Origin: Delphinus delphis
Taxonomy: Eukaryota; Chordata; Mammalia; Artiodactyla; Delphinidae
Reading direction: 5' to 3'
Assembly: GCF_949987515.2 (NCBI RefSeq)
Contig: NC_082703.1
Coordinates: forward strand, 7,464,680 to 7,528,679
DNA: 64,000 nt
Of this stretch, positions 1 to 12,639 are shown piece by piece (the stretch's first letter is position 1; each line of letters starts with the position of its first letter). Made by a program: the position numbers and the translations under genes. Below the pieces are notes generated by a model that made no database searches, had not been told where the DNA came from, and was given only the letters and a program-made list of their open reading frames with translations.

Positions 1-1184
1 TCCCCTCAACCTGTCATCTCCATCCTCTGGTTTCATTAATTTTTCCACCCTGCCTCTCTGTTCTGGGGTAACAGCAGCTAAGGCAATGCAGTCTCTAACA
101 GCAGTCAAAGTGGCATAAATATTAGTGATGATTGTACAGTACAGTAATTGCAAATAGCGGTGATTAATTCTGACAATAATTGTCCTAAGAACAATTGATT
201 TCCTTTCCAGTCATGCCCAAGTTTCCCATGAGAAAGCTTTCAAATGGTTATTATTATTAGTGTAAGCTTTGGGGAGAGAAGGGAAGTTGGAAAGAATGGT
301 GATTACTTTGGATTTGTTGGCACTGATTCTTTGTTAGTATGCAGAAGAAGGGCGTCCATGGTACTGCAGGAAGCACTGTCCTGCCTTACAAGAAAATCAG
401 CCTGACTCTGAAAGTGGGGATGGGGGCAATGCAACTCACGGAATGTGGATCACACAGTCACAGCCAAGAATCTCCTTAAAACCATGATGACACAGCACAG
501 GAAATGCAAAGACAAATTCTTACTTGGGTAATAACTCTCTCTTGTGTAAGTCTTATCCAACCTGTGTGATTTATTTTTGAAATCTTCCTGATGTAGCTAT
601 CTAAGCATTATCATCTCCATTTAATGTACACTAATAGATAGAAATATGAGGCAGTAAACTGCTTCTTTCAGACCACTTAAGAAGTCAGTGATGGACTTAG
701 AATTTAAGATGAAATAGCCACGGCTCCCATTTTTATTACCAAATTAAGAAGCTATACCAAAATCTCAGGGCTAGTTTCCTTCAGAGAACACCCCCCCACC
801 CTCTTACTATGGGTTAAGCCCACATGTAAATGGACACCAGACAAAATTTATCACCATGTGTTTACTGCTCAACTAAAACCTATCATTCTGTAGTATATTA
901 ATATTCAAGTTTCTCTTAGTGATTAACATCAGTTTTATTTCAGTTGCTCTCCAAACTGGGGGAATACTATTTCTAAATTTACTAACTAGGGTCTGACTTT
1001 CCTGCTGTGCCAGTAAGTTATCTGATTTTAGGGAGGGTGGTGTGTACTTGTGTGCATAAACTGAGTGGTAGCAACCAAGCTTTGAATGCTCACCTTACAC
1101 TTGACTTTATGCCCTTACATCCACTTTCACATACTTGTCCTTCAAAATAGGCATGGACTCAGAAACTGATTAGTAATTTTCCTA
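1..1184. other. Single-copy non-coding DNA
   Basis: No gene recognised. The sequence is AT-rich with no long frame. A weak MIR-like stretch around 600-712 ('ccatttaatg ... gaggcagtaaactgc') may be a decayed SINE, but similarity is too low to call. Confidence 0.5.
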
Positions 1185-1372
1185 ACTGTCTTTCCCAGAT
1201 TCTACTGGACCCTATAAACTTCATGAAAGCAAGGGCTTATCTCTATATCCTCAGCTCATTCTGATGTCCTGGGCATGTCCTCAGTCCTAGTACTGATGTC
1301 CTAGTACAGAGTCTAATATAATACCGATTATAGGAGCTCAATAAATGTTTGTTGAATGAATAAATAGACGCA
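1185..1372 (+). repeat. L2 LINE 3' end
   Basis: Ends in the L2 3' signature 'gctcaataaatgtttgttg' followed by 'aatgaataaatag'. It is preceded by a diverged 'cttcatgaaagcaagggc' block that matches the usual L2 3' UTR order. A short internal repeat of 'ctgatgtcct' at about 1262-1301 makes this copy slightly longer than typical. It is a mammal-wide fossil with no coding capacity. Confidence 0.65.
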
Positions 1373-1478
1373 TTACACTCATTATCTCCATTTATTTCAT
1401 AGCTCCTGGTACTGACTTTTTTGACTGCTGTATTAATCTTATCTGACTACATTCCCCCAGCAGGCAGGAATTTTAAAT

Positions 1479-1956
1479 GTGTCGGTTAGGTACTGCTGCA
1501 TAAAAAAAATTACCCCAAAATCTTACACATTAAAACAACAGATATTTGTTACCTCACACAATTCCTGAGGGTTAGGAATCTGGGTTGTCAAGGCTCAGGG
1601 TTTCTCACTGAATTCTAGTTAAGCTGTTGGCCGAGACTATAGGCTCAGCTGTAGCTGGATAATCCACTTCCAAGCTCACTCACCTGCTTGTGGTTGACCA
1701 GAGACTTTGGCTCCTCGCCAGGTGAGCCTCTTCCTAGGGTTGTTTACAACTTGTCTTCCCCCAGAGTAAGCAATCTGAAAAGAGAGGGAGAGCAGGTATG
1801 CAACAGGACACACAAAACGGAAACCACAATCATTTAGTACCTAATCTTAGAATGGCAACCATAATTTACTGGTGGCAAAACCCAGTCCTGGTACATTAAG
1901 GGTGTAGATATCAGGAAGCAGGGATGACGAGAGCCAGCTTGGAGTTTGGCTAGCAG
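1479..1956 (-). repeat. Old LTR-like interspersed repeat
   Basis: About 480 bp bounded by tg...ca. It reads like the reverse strand of a mammalian ERVL/MaLR-type LTR: 'taaaacaacagatatttgtt' near the left end, 'aatccacttccaagctcact' in the middle, and a right part with 'accataatttactg' and 'gtagatatcaggaagcaggg'. It is strongly diverged. The order of blocks fits a known mammalian repeat, but I cannot name the subfamily. Confidence 0.45.
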
Positions 1957-4574
1957 AATGGCTTTACAAGGTGTTATATGGAGCCTTCTCTATCAAGCAC
2001 ATGTAATATGTGGCAAAAATAAATCAGTTTAGATGAGGAGGATAATCCTTTACATGAAAAAGGACAGAACCATTTTGGACTTGAGAACCTCTGTAGTGGG
2101 AATTATGTTAAGTTTATCTCACAAGATTCTGATGCTCATCCTTAATTGTAAAAGCATTGGAGGTAAAGTCAGAGGTGGGAGTCCAGGGAAGAAAAAGAAA
2201 ACGACCAAATGAAGGAGGGGACAAATGTCTCTTTGCATGCTTCTTGCACAGGCAATAATGGGTGCTCTTCAATTTCCCAAATTTTAACCTCTTATGAGCA
2301 GGGAAATCCTGTATTTCTACCAAAAGTTTAAAAAGGCTAGCTTAATAGTATGAAACAGGGTGAGGGAATGGTTGATAAATTAGTAGGATAACTGTATAAT
2401 TTATTGTCTGACGAAGACACTATTTAGAGCAAAAAGAAGGGTGATTAATAATGATGCCACAGCAATAGACATAAATTGAGACTGTCCAGGATAATCTTGG
2501 ACACATGTTCACCCTGTAAATTAGAGCCATTTATTTTGGGCCACTTTTACTGTGAGGAGCCTGGAAGAGTGAGTTTTGTGCACAGTTCCTTGAAACTTAG
2601 CTTTTGTGCTTTCCATGAGAATATCTAACCCAGAAAAAAGGAATCAAGAAGGAAGCAGGCAGCACAGTGTACTATTTCTTGACAAAGGACAGCGTCTTGG
2701 AGAAGGATTGATTTGTAAGTATGTTGTCTAAGAATTCATGTCCCTCTCTAGGAAATTACCAGTCATGAGGGATTTGAACAAATATTTTACTGCAGTTTTC
2801 CTCATATCAGTTGCAAAGAGAGATTGTGTTTAATTTTGCAAAATTTCTTTTCATATGCATCTAATTAAAGTATCTGTTGAGTCCATCATGCTGTATTCAA
2901 GTTAATTGAATAGAAACAAAATTTAATGGTTCCATATTAGATTTTCCTGGTTAATGTCACAGACATCTATTGATTTTTTTTAATTAGAGATTTTTGTTAA
3001 TGGATTTGAACAAATTAAAATCTGTCTAATAACCAGTGTTCCTCTGGCAGTCTCAGGACACTTGCCGGGATTTAGGGGAGTCTGCGTTTTCAATGACAGA
3101 TTCTATAGAATTCTAAAATGAGGTTAGAATTCCTGCTGATAAACTTCATTATGCCATGGATTTTTTCCCTCCTCTTAAAAATAAAATTTTGAGAGAGGAT
3201 TTTTAGGGATACAAGTGTATAAATAGTAATACTAATTTGCACCCAAACACAGATTATCATGCCTAATGCTCTACACAGCCCAGTGCAATTGTTGGAATTC
3301 TAGGTAGAGGGTGGTGCCCTTGATTTTTAGGTTCTGCTGTACTGGTAAGAGAATCACTCAAGGTCTTGCACAAATTTTTAGCACGGCTATAAATAGAAGA
3401 AACAATTGTATCCAAGGTGATCATATTATAATCCACTCCCCATTGCCTCTGTTTTTCTTTCTTTTTTTTTTTGCATCTCCAAAACACCAATATAGGAAGC
3501 CACAACAGTTGTCCAGGGGCCTTGGATTAATCTTACAAAGGATATTTACTCATTTTTTTTTTTATGTTCAAGAAGTAACATTTAGTCCTAGTCTTGATGC
3601 AACAAGGACCCGTTCCTGATGGTTTGAGAGGGTTTAAGGTCAAAAAGAGGTTACACAGTATTCTTACTGTAACTTGTTTCTTCCTAGAAAATCACTTAAA
3701 ATCCATTCTGGACTTGAGTCTGCTGTAGGACAAACAGAAGACTGAGGGAAGCTTAAGGGCAAAATAGAAAGTCTTCGGGGTCAGCATCTGGTCCTGGAGA
3801 AAGGTAAAGATGAGGCAACAAAGCAAGGGAAAAAGAAAATTCACCTTCACAGACGGGTGGACTCTGGAGCTGTTCAGAGCACACCAGACCCCTCCTACTA
3901 TTCCTTTCAAAAATGGAAGAAAAGTTCTGTAAAAACCCTCAACTTCACAGAAGCAGATTTACAGGAGAACGATCACAGGTAACCCTCAACGCTCCACCCA
4001 GGTAGCCTCTCAGCTGTCACATACGCAAGTCTTTAGGGACTCGACTCAGTCTCCCTGCCATGCAAGGAGAAGCGGTTAATCCAGTCCCTTTTATCCCTTT
4101 GAATCATTTCTAAGGACTAAAATCAGGAATTCACCAAAGACAATAACAAAGCCCACTTGGTTTCACATGTTGCCTATAAAGATAAAAATCCTTGCATTTA
4201 TATCTTTAAGGCTCTGCACGCCCTATCTATTCACCCAAACCCCATCCATCCTTTCATTCCCCAGAGCTCCATAAAAACTCCCCTGAAGACTGCCACTAAA
4301 ATCCATCTCATCTCTCCTTTATCTGAATACTGGCAGTGCATGCAATATGCAGAACAAAATTTAGTGCTTAATTATACATTGCCTTGTATTATCCTTTAAC
4401 TGTTTCATGCAAGTATAAGGGAGGTAATATTTTAAAAATATATTTTTTGCAATTATCTCCCACATTTAATAATATTAACCATCCCACCAATTTCCTGTCC
4501 TCCCAACACACTCATTGTCTTTCTCTCTTTCCAGAAAAATATCCATTAGAATTGTTCCAAGAGAAATTCACATG
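1957..4574. other. Single-copy non-coding DNA
   Basis: No gene or clear repeat seen. Several frames of 60-100 codons occur on both strands (for example 3311-3619 plus and 3692-3910 minus) but overlap one another and resemble no protein. Short T-rich runs occur near 3460 and 3554. Confidence 0.5.
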
Positions 4575-4832
4575 ATAGTCAACATTTTTATATGGATTAC
4601 TATGTGCCAGTCACTTTTCCAAGCACTTAACATATGCAAACTCATATAATCTGCACAACAACCCTGTGATATAGGTAGTATTGTTCTATTTTGTTTTACT
4701 GATGAAGAAACTGAGGCACAGAGACATTACGTAACTTACCCAAGGGCACAAATCTAGTAAGTGACAGAGTGAAGATCCAAATTCAGGGGTGTTGCTTCAG
4801 ACCGTGTGCTCTTAACCTCTTCACCATACAGA
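4575..4832 (-). repeat. MIR SINE, minus strand
   Basis: Near full-length MIR read on its complement: 'ctatgtgccagtcac', then 'gatgaagaaactgaggcaca', 'taacttacccaagggcacaa', and finally 'gtgctcttaacc', which is the complement of the tRNA-like head. All blocks are in consensus order. It is an ancient mammalian SINE. Confidence 0.85.
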
Positions 4833-6062
4833 CAGAAAGATTTTATATTCAACTTCTGATATCTAGATTGGGTTTTGCAGCAAGCTGAAGGTCTGATGTT
4901 CAGTTTATGTGACTAGATGACCTCCCATTGAATAAACCATGAACCAAACCTAAAGGATCCAACCACAGGGTGCCTTTCACCGTACAGAGGGGACAAGCCC
5001 TTTGGCCATCAATGGTATGGGTGTGAGGCTTACTTCCCTAAGTAGAAGAAGGATCTGACTTAAAGAAAGTTGGAATTCTGAGTCTTTCCCTTTCAACCAG
5101 AGGAGTGATGGGGAGAAACAAAAGGAAGACAACAATGACCTTGTTCTTGTCTAAACTCAACCAGTAGCAAGAGAAACTTTAGCAACATCTATAAAATATA
5201 GGGAAAACAAGAGTGACTCATCCTTGCCTGTATCTTGGGATTTTCCATAGCCATAGGAAAATAAAAGCCTTTAGCTCAGAGCCATGACCTATATAATGCA
5301 GGGACAGTGGTATGGGGGATAGCAGACATTTGAGTACTAGCTGGTTGTGCAACCAGGTTCGGGGCTCCCTATGGACTCGGCATGGCAAACAAGCCATGTA
5401 GAAAGCCCTGTGTCTTCTGACAGGGGTTGCAGAGAGGTTGAGAGTGATGGTGGATTGATAAAGACTTGGTTCAGGAAAAGGGACAGTGCTGGGCTAAGAT
5501 GTTAAGACAGAGGCCAGTGGTGAAGTCTCCAGCTCACTCTGAAGGCCTGATGAAACCACTTAGCCTTCTTTGGGACTAGCCAGAGGCAGAACCGCCTGGC
5601 CACACCTCCTGTGGATCAGGGTTGACCTAGAGGAAGCCAGGTAGATCTGAGGACTCCTCTTCTTACCCAAAGTTCCATACAGATGCACTAAGCCCCTCTC
5701 TTATATCTGAATACCATTTGGCAGTAGTGGAGGGGGAGTGAAATATAAAAGCAATTGCCCGAAGAGACTGAGTTATCCACACCACTATTACTTAACACCA
5801 GCAACACTGAAGAGGGGAACTTTGTAGAGAACAAAAGTGTAAGCTGGAGGGGGACTCTTTAGATCAGAATAGCTTGCAGTATTATTATCCGGTAATACTG
5901 GATAATATTGTCTCCACTACCCATTGGGGTTTGTCACAAAACTCAGAAGAATTAGAGAAATATTAGAGAAAATATCAAGATCATTTTCTTTGTACATCCA
6001 AGGTGTTCTCTGAGCAGATCTGAAACCTCACCATATGGTTACATGATTTGATATTTTCTCCT
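4833..6062. other. Single-copy non-coding DNA
   Basis: I see no gene, RNA or recognisable repeat here. Confidence 0.45.
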
Positions 6063-6175
6063 CTCCAAGCTAAGCCTCTTCAGATTAGGGAGCAGCGTAT
6101 CCTTCTTTTATATTTCCTGCTGGCTCAGCTCACCAGGGGGCACAGCAAGTGCCCAGAAATATTTGTTGACACACT
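6063..6175 (+). repeat. L2-like LINE 3' fragment
   Basis: Contains 'attagggagcagcgtatcc' and ends 'agtgcccagaaatatttgtt', resembling the end of L2 ('...gtgcctagaaatatttgttga'). Short and diverged. Confidence 0.4.
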
Positions 6176-7293
6176 GCCCCAGTGTAAAAGGAATGAATCT
6201 CTCTTGTACCTTTTCCCAGCCAATTAAAAGAAAGAAAATAATACACGTATGTGATTCTTTTTGGAACAATTTTCTTTCCTCACATCTAAATGTCTTCTTG
6301 GTTAAGTGTTGGTTTGGGAATCTAATCTGGCTTCCTCTGCCTCTGTAATAACCCAGGGAACAGCTCCAAAAACCAGACAAGCCAATTAGTAGTGCATCTA
6401 ATTTTTGTAATTTCCAAAACCCTCCATCACAATGAGGCTATTACAGGAAAATTAACCTCTAGCAGTTGAAATTACTCAGTGTGGAGTTTAGCCAGGGGCA
6501 GGAAACAAAGCTGACTTTCATAGAAAGAAATCACCGGGCTTTTCCTCTCAAATGACTTATCTGAAAAGTCAGCCAAAATGTGGAAACCTTGTTATTCCAC
6601 TGACTTTTACATTCCTTTGGCAACCAGACAGTTGAGGGCAGGCTTAAGTGAGGGAGGCAACAGAGTAGAATCAGTTTGGAAGGACTGATTTCCACCCAAT
6701 GGCCTTGGGTGAATGAGCACGGAGGGCAGAAAATAGAATAGAATCCAAGAAAGGAAGCAAACAGACAGCTTCTAAAACAATGTCTGACACAGAGGGCATA
6801 ATGACTGAAGGCTTTAATAAGTGAATGAAGATTTGAAGTAGGTATGTGTCAGGAAACATAATAGGTATATTCGTAAGAGTTGAGGTTAAATAGATTTTTT
6901 AAATATAAATCAAACCTTGTGTTCACTGCTGTGAGTGAAATACACCAGGTGTTGTTATTGTTACGTTTTAATAAGAAAAAATAGCTTTTGATAAATCTGT
7001 TTTGCAAATCTGTGACTTCTTCTCTTTATTTATTTTTTTAACACAGCTCATGAAGTGACCTGATTTTTTCTCAGGAAGTAGAACCCAAGGAGAAGCTAGG
7101 CCAATTCAGTAAAACCCCGCCGCCAACTTCTCCCTTGAGACAGGTATCCAGGGAGCATCCACTTCCCTTGCTAATAGCCTGCGACATCTGGGTTAGAGTT
7201 GGGGAAGCTGCCTTATCTAAGTACATAATCTGAAGTTCTGGGTTGTATTCTGTCAATGAAAAAATGCCACCGGCCATATCAGTAAGCAAAAGA
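6176..7293. other. Single-copy non-coding DNA
   Basis: No supported gene. Frames of 60-90 codons on both strands overlap each other and show no family resemblance. Confidence 0.45.
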
Positions 7294-8022
7294 TGTTGTA
7301 GCCATTAAGCCATCACATCACAGCCTCCCGGGTTACAGCAAACCCTGAGGGAGCTCAGGATGGAAACAGGATGCCAGACATCAAGCCATCAGCCACCCCC
7401 AACGATGCACCCTGAGGAGACTCAGGATGAGAAAGCACAGGATATGGCCCCAGAGAGCTGAGGTGCACATCAAAGGAATGGTTTCAATCTTCCCACACAT
7501 AGAAAAGCACTAAATTCACTAACTTGAGATGTCTGGTTTTCTTTAATTAACAGTAATCTTTTGGATTCCAAATATACACTACCAAATGTAAAACCGATAG
7601 CTAGTGGGAAGCAGCCGCATAGCACAGGGAGATCAGCTCGGTGCTTTGTGACCACCTAGAGGGGTGGGATGGGGAGGGTGGGAGGGAGGGAGACGCAAGA
7701 GGGGGGAGATGTGGGGATATATGTATAAGTATAGCTGATTCACTTTGTTATAAAGCAGAAACTAACACACAACTGTAAAGCAATTATACTCCAATAAAGA
7801 TGTTAAAAAACACACAACACAACAGTAATCTTTTGAAGATCTGACCACCTGCTCTTCGTTGCAAAAACTCCCATATATCCTGGCTCCTCCCTTTCTTCTT
7901 TAGAGCAGTCCCTTAGAACTATCTGAGAGGCTGCATCCCGGGCTTAAGTCCTCAGTTTTGTCTGCCAAATAAAACTTAATTCTCAACTTTTAGGTTGTGC
8001 TTTTTTTTTTTTTTAGTCAACA
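7294..8022 (+). mobile_element. Solo class I-like ERV LTR split by an L1
   Basis: About 457 bp of LTR once the inserted L1 and its duplicated target are removed. It begins tgttgtag and ends gtcaaca. The 3' part has 'gctgcatcccgggcttaag' and the poly(A) signal context 'ccaaataaaacttaattctc'. That block closely matches the LTR at 38271-38749, so both probably belong to one artiodactyl/cetacean ERV1-like family. No internal retroviral sequence lies nearby, so it is a solo LTR. I see no matching target duplication at these ends, so the boundaries are approximate. Confidence 0.65.
7564..7820 (+). mobile_element. 5'-truncated L1 (3' UTR only)
   Basis: Only the L1 3' UTR is present: 'gctagtgggaagcagccgca', 'ggagatcagctcggtgcttt', 'gctgattcactttgttataa', then the poly(A) signal in 'ctccaataaagatgttaa' and an A-rich tail. 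Exact 15-bp target duplications 'aacagtaatcttttg' lie at 7549-7563 and 7821-7835. It sits inside the LTR at 7294-8022 and is therefore the younger insertion. Confidence 0.95.
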
Positions 8023-8414
8023 ATTCCTTCAGCAAGTAAACCTGGTTAGAATAAGAGAATTTAGCAGGACCTTCCATTTATTCACTGAGTTGATGAAACA
8101 AAACTTCCATTTACTTGGTATTAAGGCCCTGATGGGATGTTAATGCTCTTATCGGTTCTGTCGGATCCTTTCTCTAGAATGTAAACTTATTACCACTTAT
8201 GCAAGTCTGGTCATTGAGACCTGGGAGCTAATCACTGTTTCTCTAGCAATAACCAATAATGATTAAGTAGAATCCTTATAAAAGCAAGAATGGAAAGACG
8301 TCTGGGAGGATGAACATCTACCTACCCAGCCCACAGTCATGTGTGGACAGAGCAGCTGGGCAAACTCAAAGAATTCAGAGCTTTTCTCTGGAACTGGTCA
8401 GGCAGAACATTAAA

Positions 8415-8581
8415 CAGCGCTTCTCACACTTCAACGTGAACCACCTGAGGATCGTATTAAAAATGCAGATTCTGCTTCAGGATGACTGGGGTGGGGGCCA
8501 GGATTTTGCATTTCTAACAAGCTTTAAGGTAATCCTGATGCTGCTGGCCCAAGGTCCACAGCCTGAAAAGCGTGGCACTAG
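8415..8581 (+). mobile_element. MER5A-like hAT-Charlie MITE
   Basis: Short non-autonomous DNA transposon with the blocks 'cttctcacacttcaacgtg', 'ttaaaaatgcagattctgc', 'tttgcatttctaacaag' and 'cctgatgctgctggccc' in MER5A order. Terminal inverted repeats are degraded. It encodes nothing and depends on an autonomous hAT transposase in trans. Confidence 0.8.
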
Positions 8582-10470
8582 ATAACATGACACTTGTTTG
8601 GAATCCAAGCTGAAACTTGTAGAGGTCACACTCTGTGCTTTCCTCCCTTCTCTTTCCTATTGCTCTCTGTGCAAGCAGCGTACATGTCAGCGGAAGAGCA
8701 GTCAAGCGGCAAACAGCTGTGCTTCCGGGGGGACTACGGGAGTAAAAAGGGAACTTTTCTTTGGCATCAAGTAAACATTACCCTTTACATGGGACCAAAT
8801 GATGAAGAATTCTGTGCTTCTGCTTTCGCGCTGCATTGACTGAAGGTTTTGATGTTCAGGGAAGTAACTTAACATTTGCAAGCCCAGTGGGAAAATGCCG
8901 CTGAGATGGGCATTCATCAGAAGGCTGCGGGAGGATAACCCTACATGACTTTCCTTAAAAAACACTAACAAATAACCAGCCATTTTCCTTTTGCCTCTAT
9001 GTAAAGGCTCCCAAACCACTCTGCCTATTTTATGCCATGAACTCTTACGTGACTAAATAATAAAATGGATGACAAAACCATCAAGCTGTAGGCGTAGCCT
9101 ACATCTATGTTGTGAAATGTGAAGATAAATGTGCAAAATGACCAGCTCACCTGGTAAGGTCAAGAGCCAAGCTCTGAATGAACAACAGAGGTCTGCATCT
9201 CACAGGGTTGGGCTTAGAAAGCCTTTTCTGAAGCCATTACAATATAAAAATGCTCATGAAAACAGCAGTCCTTGGTGATGGGTAAATTGGGGAGTAGATT
9301 CAGATGGGTCTTGGACTTACTGAATTGTCCTTTTCACACAAAATACAGAACTAGGAAAAGCCCCAGAAGGGTATACGCTGTGAGTTGTAGTTTGTTATTT
9401 GCTCTTTCTGCCAATTAAAATAAAAGGCAAAACAATCTGAAGTAAAAGCAGACTGAACTCAGAATTATCCAGAAATAAACTCCACTCCATGTGGTACAAT
9501 ATTATGTACTGAGATTAGACGATCCTGCCTTATGCCTGCAGACTTACCTTAAATAAGAGACAACAGAACACCAGAAGCATGGTTAAGAATGCATGTGTCT
9601 TTGAAATCTACAGTTCTAGATTTGAGAAGAGAATTCTAACAGCAAACAGAGATACAATGAGTAAACCACTCCAGGGCTAGATATATGTTTTCTCGCTCCA
9701 TGATTTGGAAATTGAGGGGAAAAAATCAAAATGAAATCAGTAAAAAAATCTACAGCATAGAAAAATGGAAAACAAAGCACTCAAAGTATATCACATATCA
9801 AAGTATAGATAAAGAATATGTATATATACATATATACTTTAAGACAGTACAGAAGACAAATTTTAAAGTATATCCCTTTGTACTCTTAAAAATTTCAAAG
9901 AAATTAGGGTTTATATAATACAAGATTAGAGATAAAATAGTAAAACAGATTAATGTTTGATATGAAAAGGACGCTTGGTGATAAGCACACGATTTTTAAC
10001 AAGTAAAATAAAAAGTATTTTTTAAAATCTAAAACTATAATCACAGATTTAATGTCAGAATTAAAGAGCATATTTGAATCTAACAGAAATTAGTGTTATG
10101 GAGAGCAAACTTGAAAATATTTCAGAATTTATTGGAAAAGAAAAGATAAAAATGAAATCCTGATGACATACATGGAAGAGAAAGAATTATGATCTAACGT
10201 AGAGATAATTGATGTTTCCAAGAAAGAGGACAAGTCAAACAGAAGAAATAATTTAAAATATGATAGACAAAATCTTTCCTAGAATGAATAAAGTCATAAT
10301 CCTGCAGATTAAAAACATCCCTAAGTGCATGTGGTAACGTAAGTAGAAGACTAGATTCCATTTTTAACTTGGTAATATTTTTACCTTTGAAGCAAACAGA
10401 TAGATGGCTACAAGCTCTCTTTGGGTCATTTTTGCTGGAGAAAAAAAACCACTTCAAAACTTAAAACAAT
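8582..10470. other. Non-coding DNA, A-rich in the second half
   Basis: No gene recognised. From about 9690 to 10350 the plus strand is very A-rich ('aatttattggaaaagaaaag', 'aatgaaatcctgatgacat'). It may be a heavily decayed L1 or HAL1 ORF1-like region, but no conserved block is clear enough to assign. Confidence 0.35.
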
Positions 10471-10894
10471 AACTATTTTGTATGATCTCAGATTCTGGGG
10501 GTCAAGCATTTGGAAGGGGCTTAGTGCAGATGGCGTGACAGTCAAAATGCACCTGACAATTAAAGATATGATTTTATTCTGGCTTTTGCAACAGAGAGAA
10601 TGTTCATTAATGAGAAGAATCACAGAGAAAGGAATGGGGGATCTGGGGCTTTACAGAGGCAGGTAAACAGGGGAGTCATTCATGAATCATATGGGAGTCA
10701 TGAGGAAGGATGGAGAGGGTCTTATCTTGGAAAATGTGAGGGCTGGGTGGTCCTTTCCAGTTAGTTGTTTCCCAGCATAACAAGGGTGGGAGCATTTCTC
10801 AACCATCACTGCTTTCTGGGAACTCAGGGCTCAGTAAAGTTCAACATTGTCAATGACTTATCTCTGCCCCACGGCATCTGGGAATTTAACAGGG

Positions 10895-11700
10895 AATAGC
10901 TGATGGCTGGAGATGACTCTGTGGCTGGAATCACCTGAAGGCTTCTTTATTCACACATGTGGTGCCTTGTCCGGGATATCCTAAGGGCTAGGATGACAAA
11001 TTGAAGTCTGCCCTATCAACAGAACTTGGCTTCCCCTCAGCATGGTGACCTCAGGATGGTTGGACTTGTTTCCTTGCAGCTCAGGGTTCCAACTGTGCAT
11101 TTTCTAAGCAAACTAGACAGAAACTGCATTTCCTTTTGTGGCCCAGTCTTGGCAGTCAGATTGCATCACTCCTGCAATATTCTAGTGGTCCAAGCAGTCA
11201 CAGCCTGACAAGACTCCCGGTGAGAAGAAAGAGATGCTCAACTCTCAAGTGAAAGAGTGTCAAAGTATTTGTGGCCTTCTAAAAAAATAGCCAAAACCAA
11301 TACTTTGACTATAAGTTATTTATATTCTGCCACATAAAAAATATACTCATTCCCTCTCCCAAGATTCCCAGAGTCTCATCCAACTGCAGCAGCAGCTCAA
11401 AGTCTAGGATCTGACCATCCAAACTGGGTCCAGGTGCAGATGAATGTCCTCAGGTGTGGGCCTTCAAATATGGTTTGTCTCCTTCTGGAGATTGGTGAGC
11501 ACAAGAGACGAGTTACCTTTGACATGCCCAACAAACGAACCATAGTGGGACAGGCATAAGATAATAGATATAATAGATAGTCCTGTTCAAAAACAGATAA
11601 ATGGAAGGCACACAGAAGTCACTGTTCCATAGCAAATCTGAAATTGAGCTGTGTATGTGCTGCTGGTTCCCTGATTAGGGCTCTGTCCTATTCCTTGGGA
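10895..11700 (-). repeat. Probable old LTR/ERV-type repeat
   Basis: Blocks such as 'ggttggacttgtttccttgc', 'agagtctcatccaactgcag', 'gtccaggtgcagatgaatg' and 'tggaaggcacacagaag' recur in mammalian interspersed LTR-type elements read in reverse. Divergence is high and the subfamily is not resolved. It abuts the ERVL-like LTR that follows. Confidence 0.35.
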
Positions 11701-11702
11701 GT

Positions 11703-11811
11703 TATCTTAGGGTTCTTCAGAGAAACAGAACCAAAAGCATGGGGATAGATAGATAGATGATAGATAGATAGATAGATAGATAGATGATAGATGGTGTGTG
11801 TGTGTATATGC

Positions 11812-11857
<46 letters not shown>

Positions 11858-12224
11858 AGAGAAAGATTTAAGGAATTGATTCACGCAACTGTAGGAGCTA
11901 TGAAATCTGCAACCTGAAGGACAGGTCAGCACGCTGGAGGCCCAGGGAAGAGTTGATATTGCAGCTCAAGCCCAAAGGGAGTGTGCAGGTAGATTCCACC
12001 TTTTTTTTCCTTTTTTTGGAAGAACTCGCTCTTTTCTCCTAAGATCGTCAACTGATTGGATGAGACCCAACCACATTATGGAGGGTAATATACATCACTC
12101 AGTCGACTGACTTGCATGTTACTCACATCTAGAAAAATACGTTCACAACAACATCTAGACTGGTGGTGTTTGACCCTAAGTTAGACACCATGGCCCAGTA
12201 AAACTGACACATAAAATTATCACA
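11703..12224 (-). mobile_element. ERVL-type LTR (MLT2-like) with embedded microsatellite
   Basis: Starts 'ttagggttcttcagagaaac' and ends 'acataaaattatcaca'. Internal blocks 'cccagggaagagttgatatt', 'caactgattggatgagaccc' and 'cattatggagggtaatatac' match the reverse strand of an ERVL LTR of MLT2 type. The usual simple AT stretch near the element's 3' end has expanded into the GATA/TATC array at 11744-11858. Confidence 0.65.
11744..11858. repeat. (GATA)n - (GT)n - (ATCT)n mirror microsatellite
   Basis: About 48 nt of GATA repeats with interruptions, a short GT run, then about 48 nt of ATCT repeats. The two arms are reverse complements, so one strand can fold into a long hairpin with a GT loop. 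It is likely length-polymorphic. Confidence 0.9.
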
Positions 12225-12454
12225 TTGCTCTTCCTGGCTCTTGGCTTCACCCTCTGAGTCATTCTTCCTTTTCCAGGAAAAACTGAGTTTGCAAATGAAT
12301 AGTGTCCTCAGGCTGGGAGTCTAACGGTCTCTGTATGCTTTATGTTTTATACTGTTTGTACTGTCTCTGTCTTTTTTGGGTAAAGTTTTGCTTCCACTTC
12401 CACCTCCTCCTCATTATACAAAAGCTAAGTCTTAAAGATGTGTTCTGTGCAATT

Positions 12455-12635
12455 CTAGATATGCTACATGAATGAACTCATTTAATCTTCACAACAGTCC
12501 TGTGAGATAGGTATCATTTTTTTCTTCTATTCAGGGTAGAAAATAAAGTAAATGGATAGTAAACTTGCACGAAATCACACAGCCTTACTCACAGAGCTGG
12601 GATTCTAGCCAAGTACTCTATCCACACACTTGCAG
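12455..12635 (-). repeat. MIR SINE fragment, minus strand
   Basis: Blocks 'gaactcatttaatcttcaca', 'acagtcctgtgagataggta' and 'aaatcacacagcc', with 'ggattctagcc' standing where the complement of the tRNA-like B box belongs. Order matches MIR on the complement. Confidence 0.7.
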
Positions 12636-12639
12636 CTAC

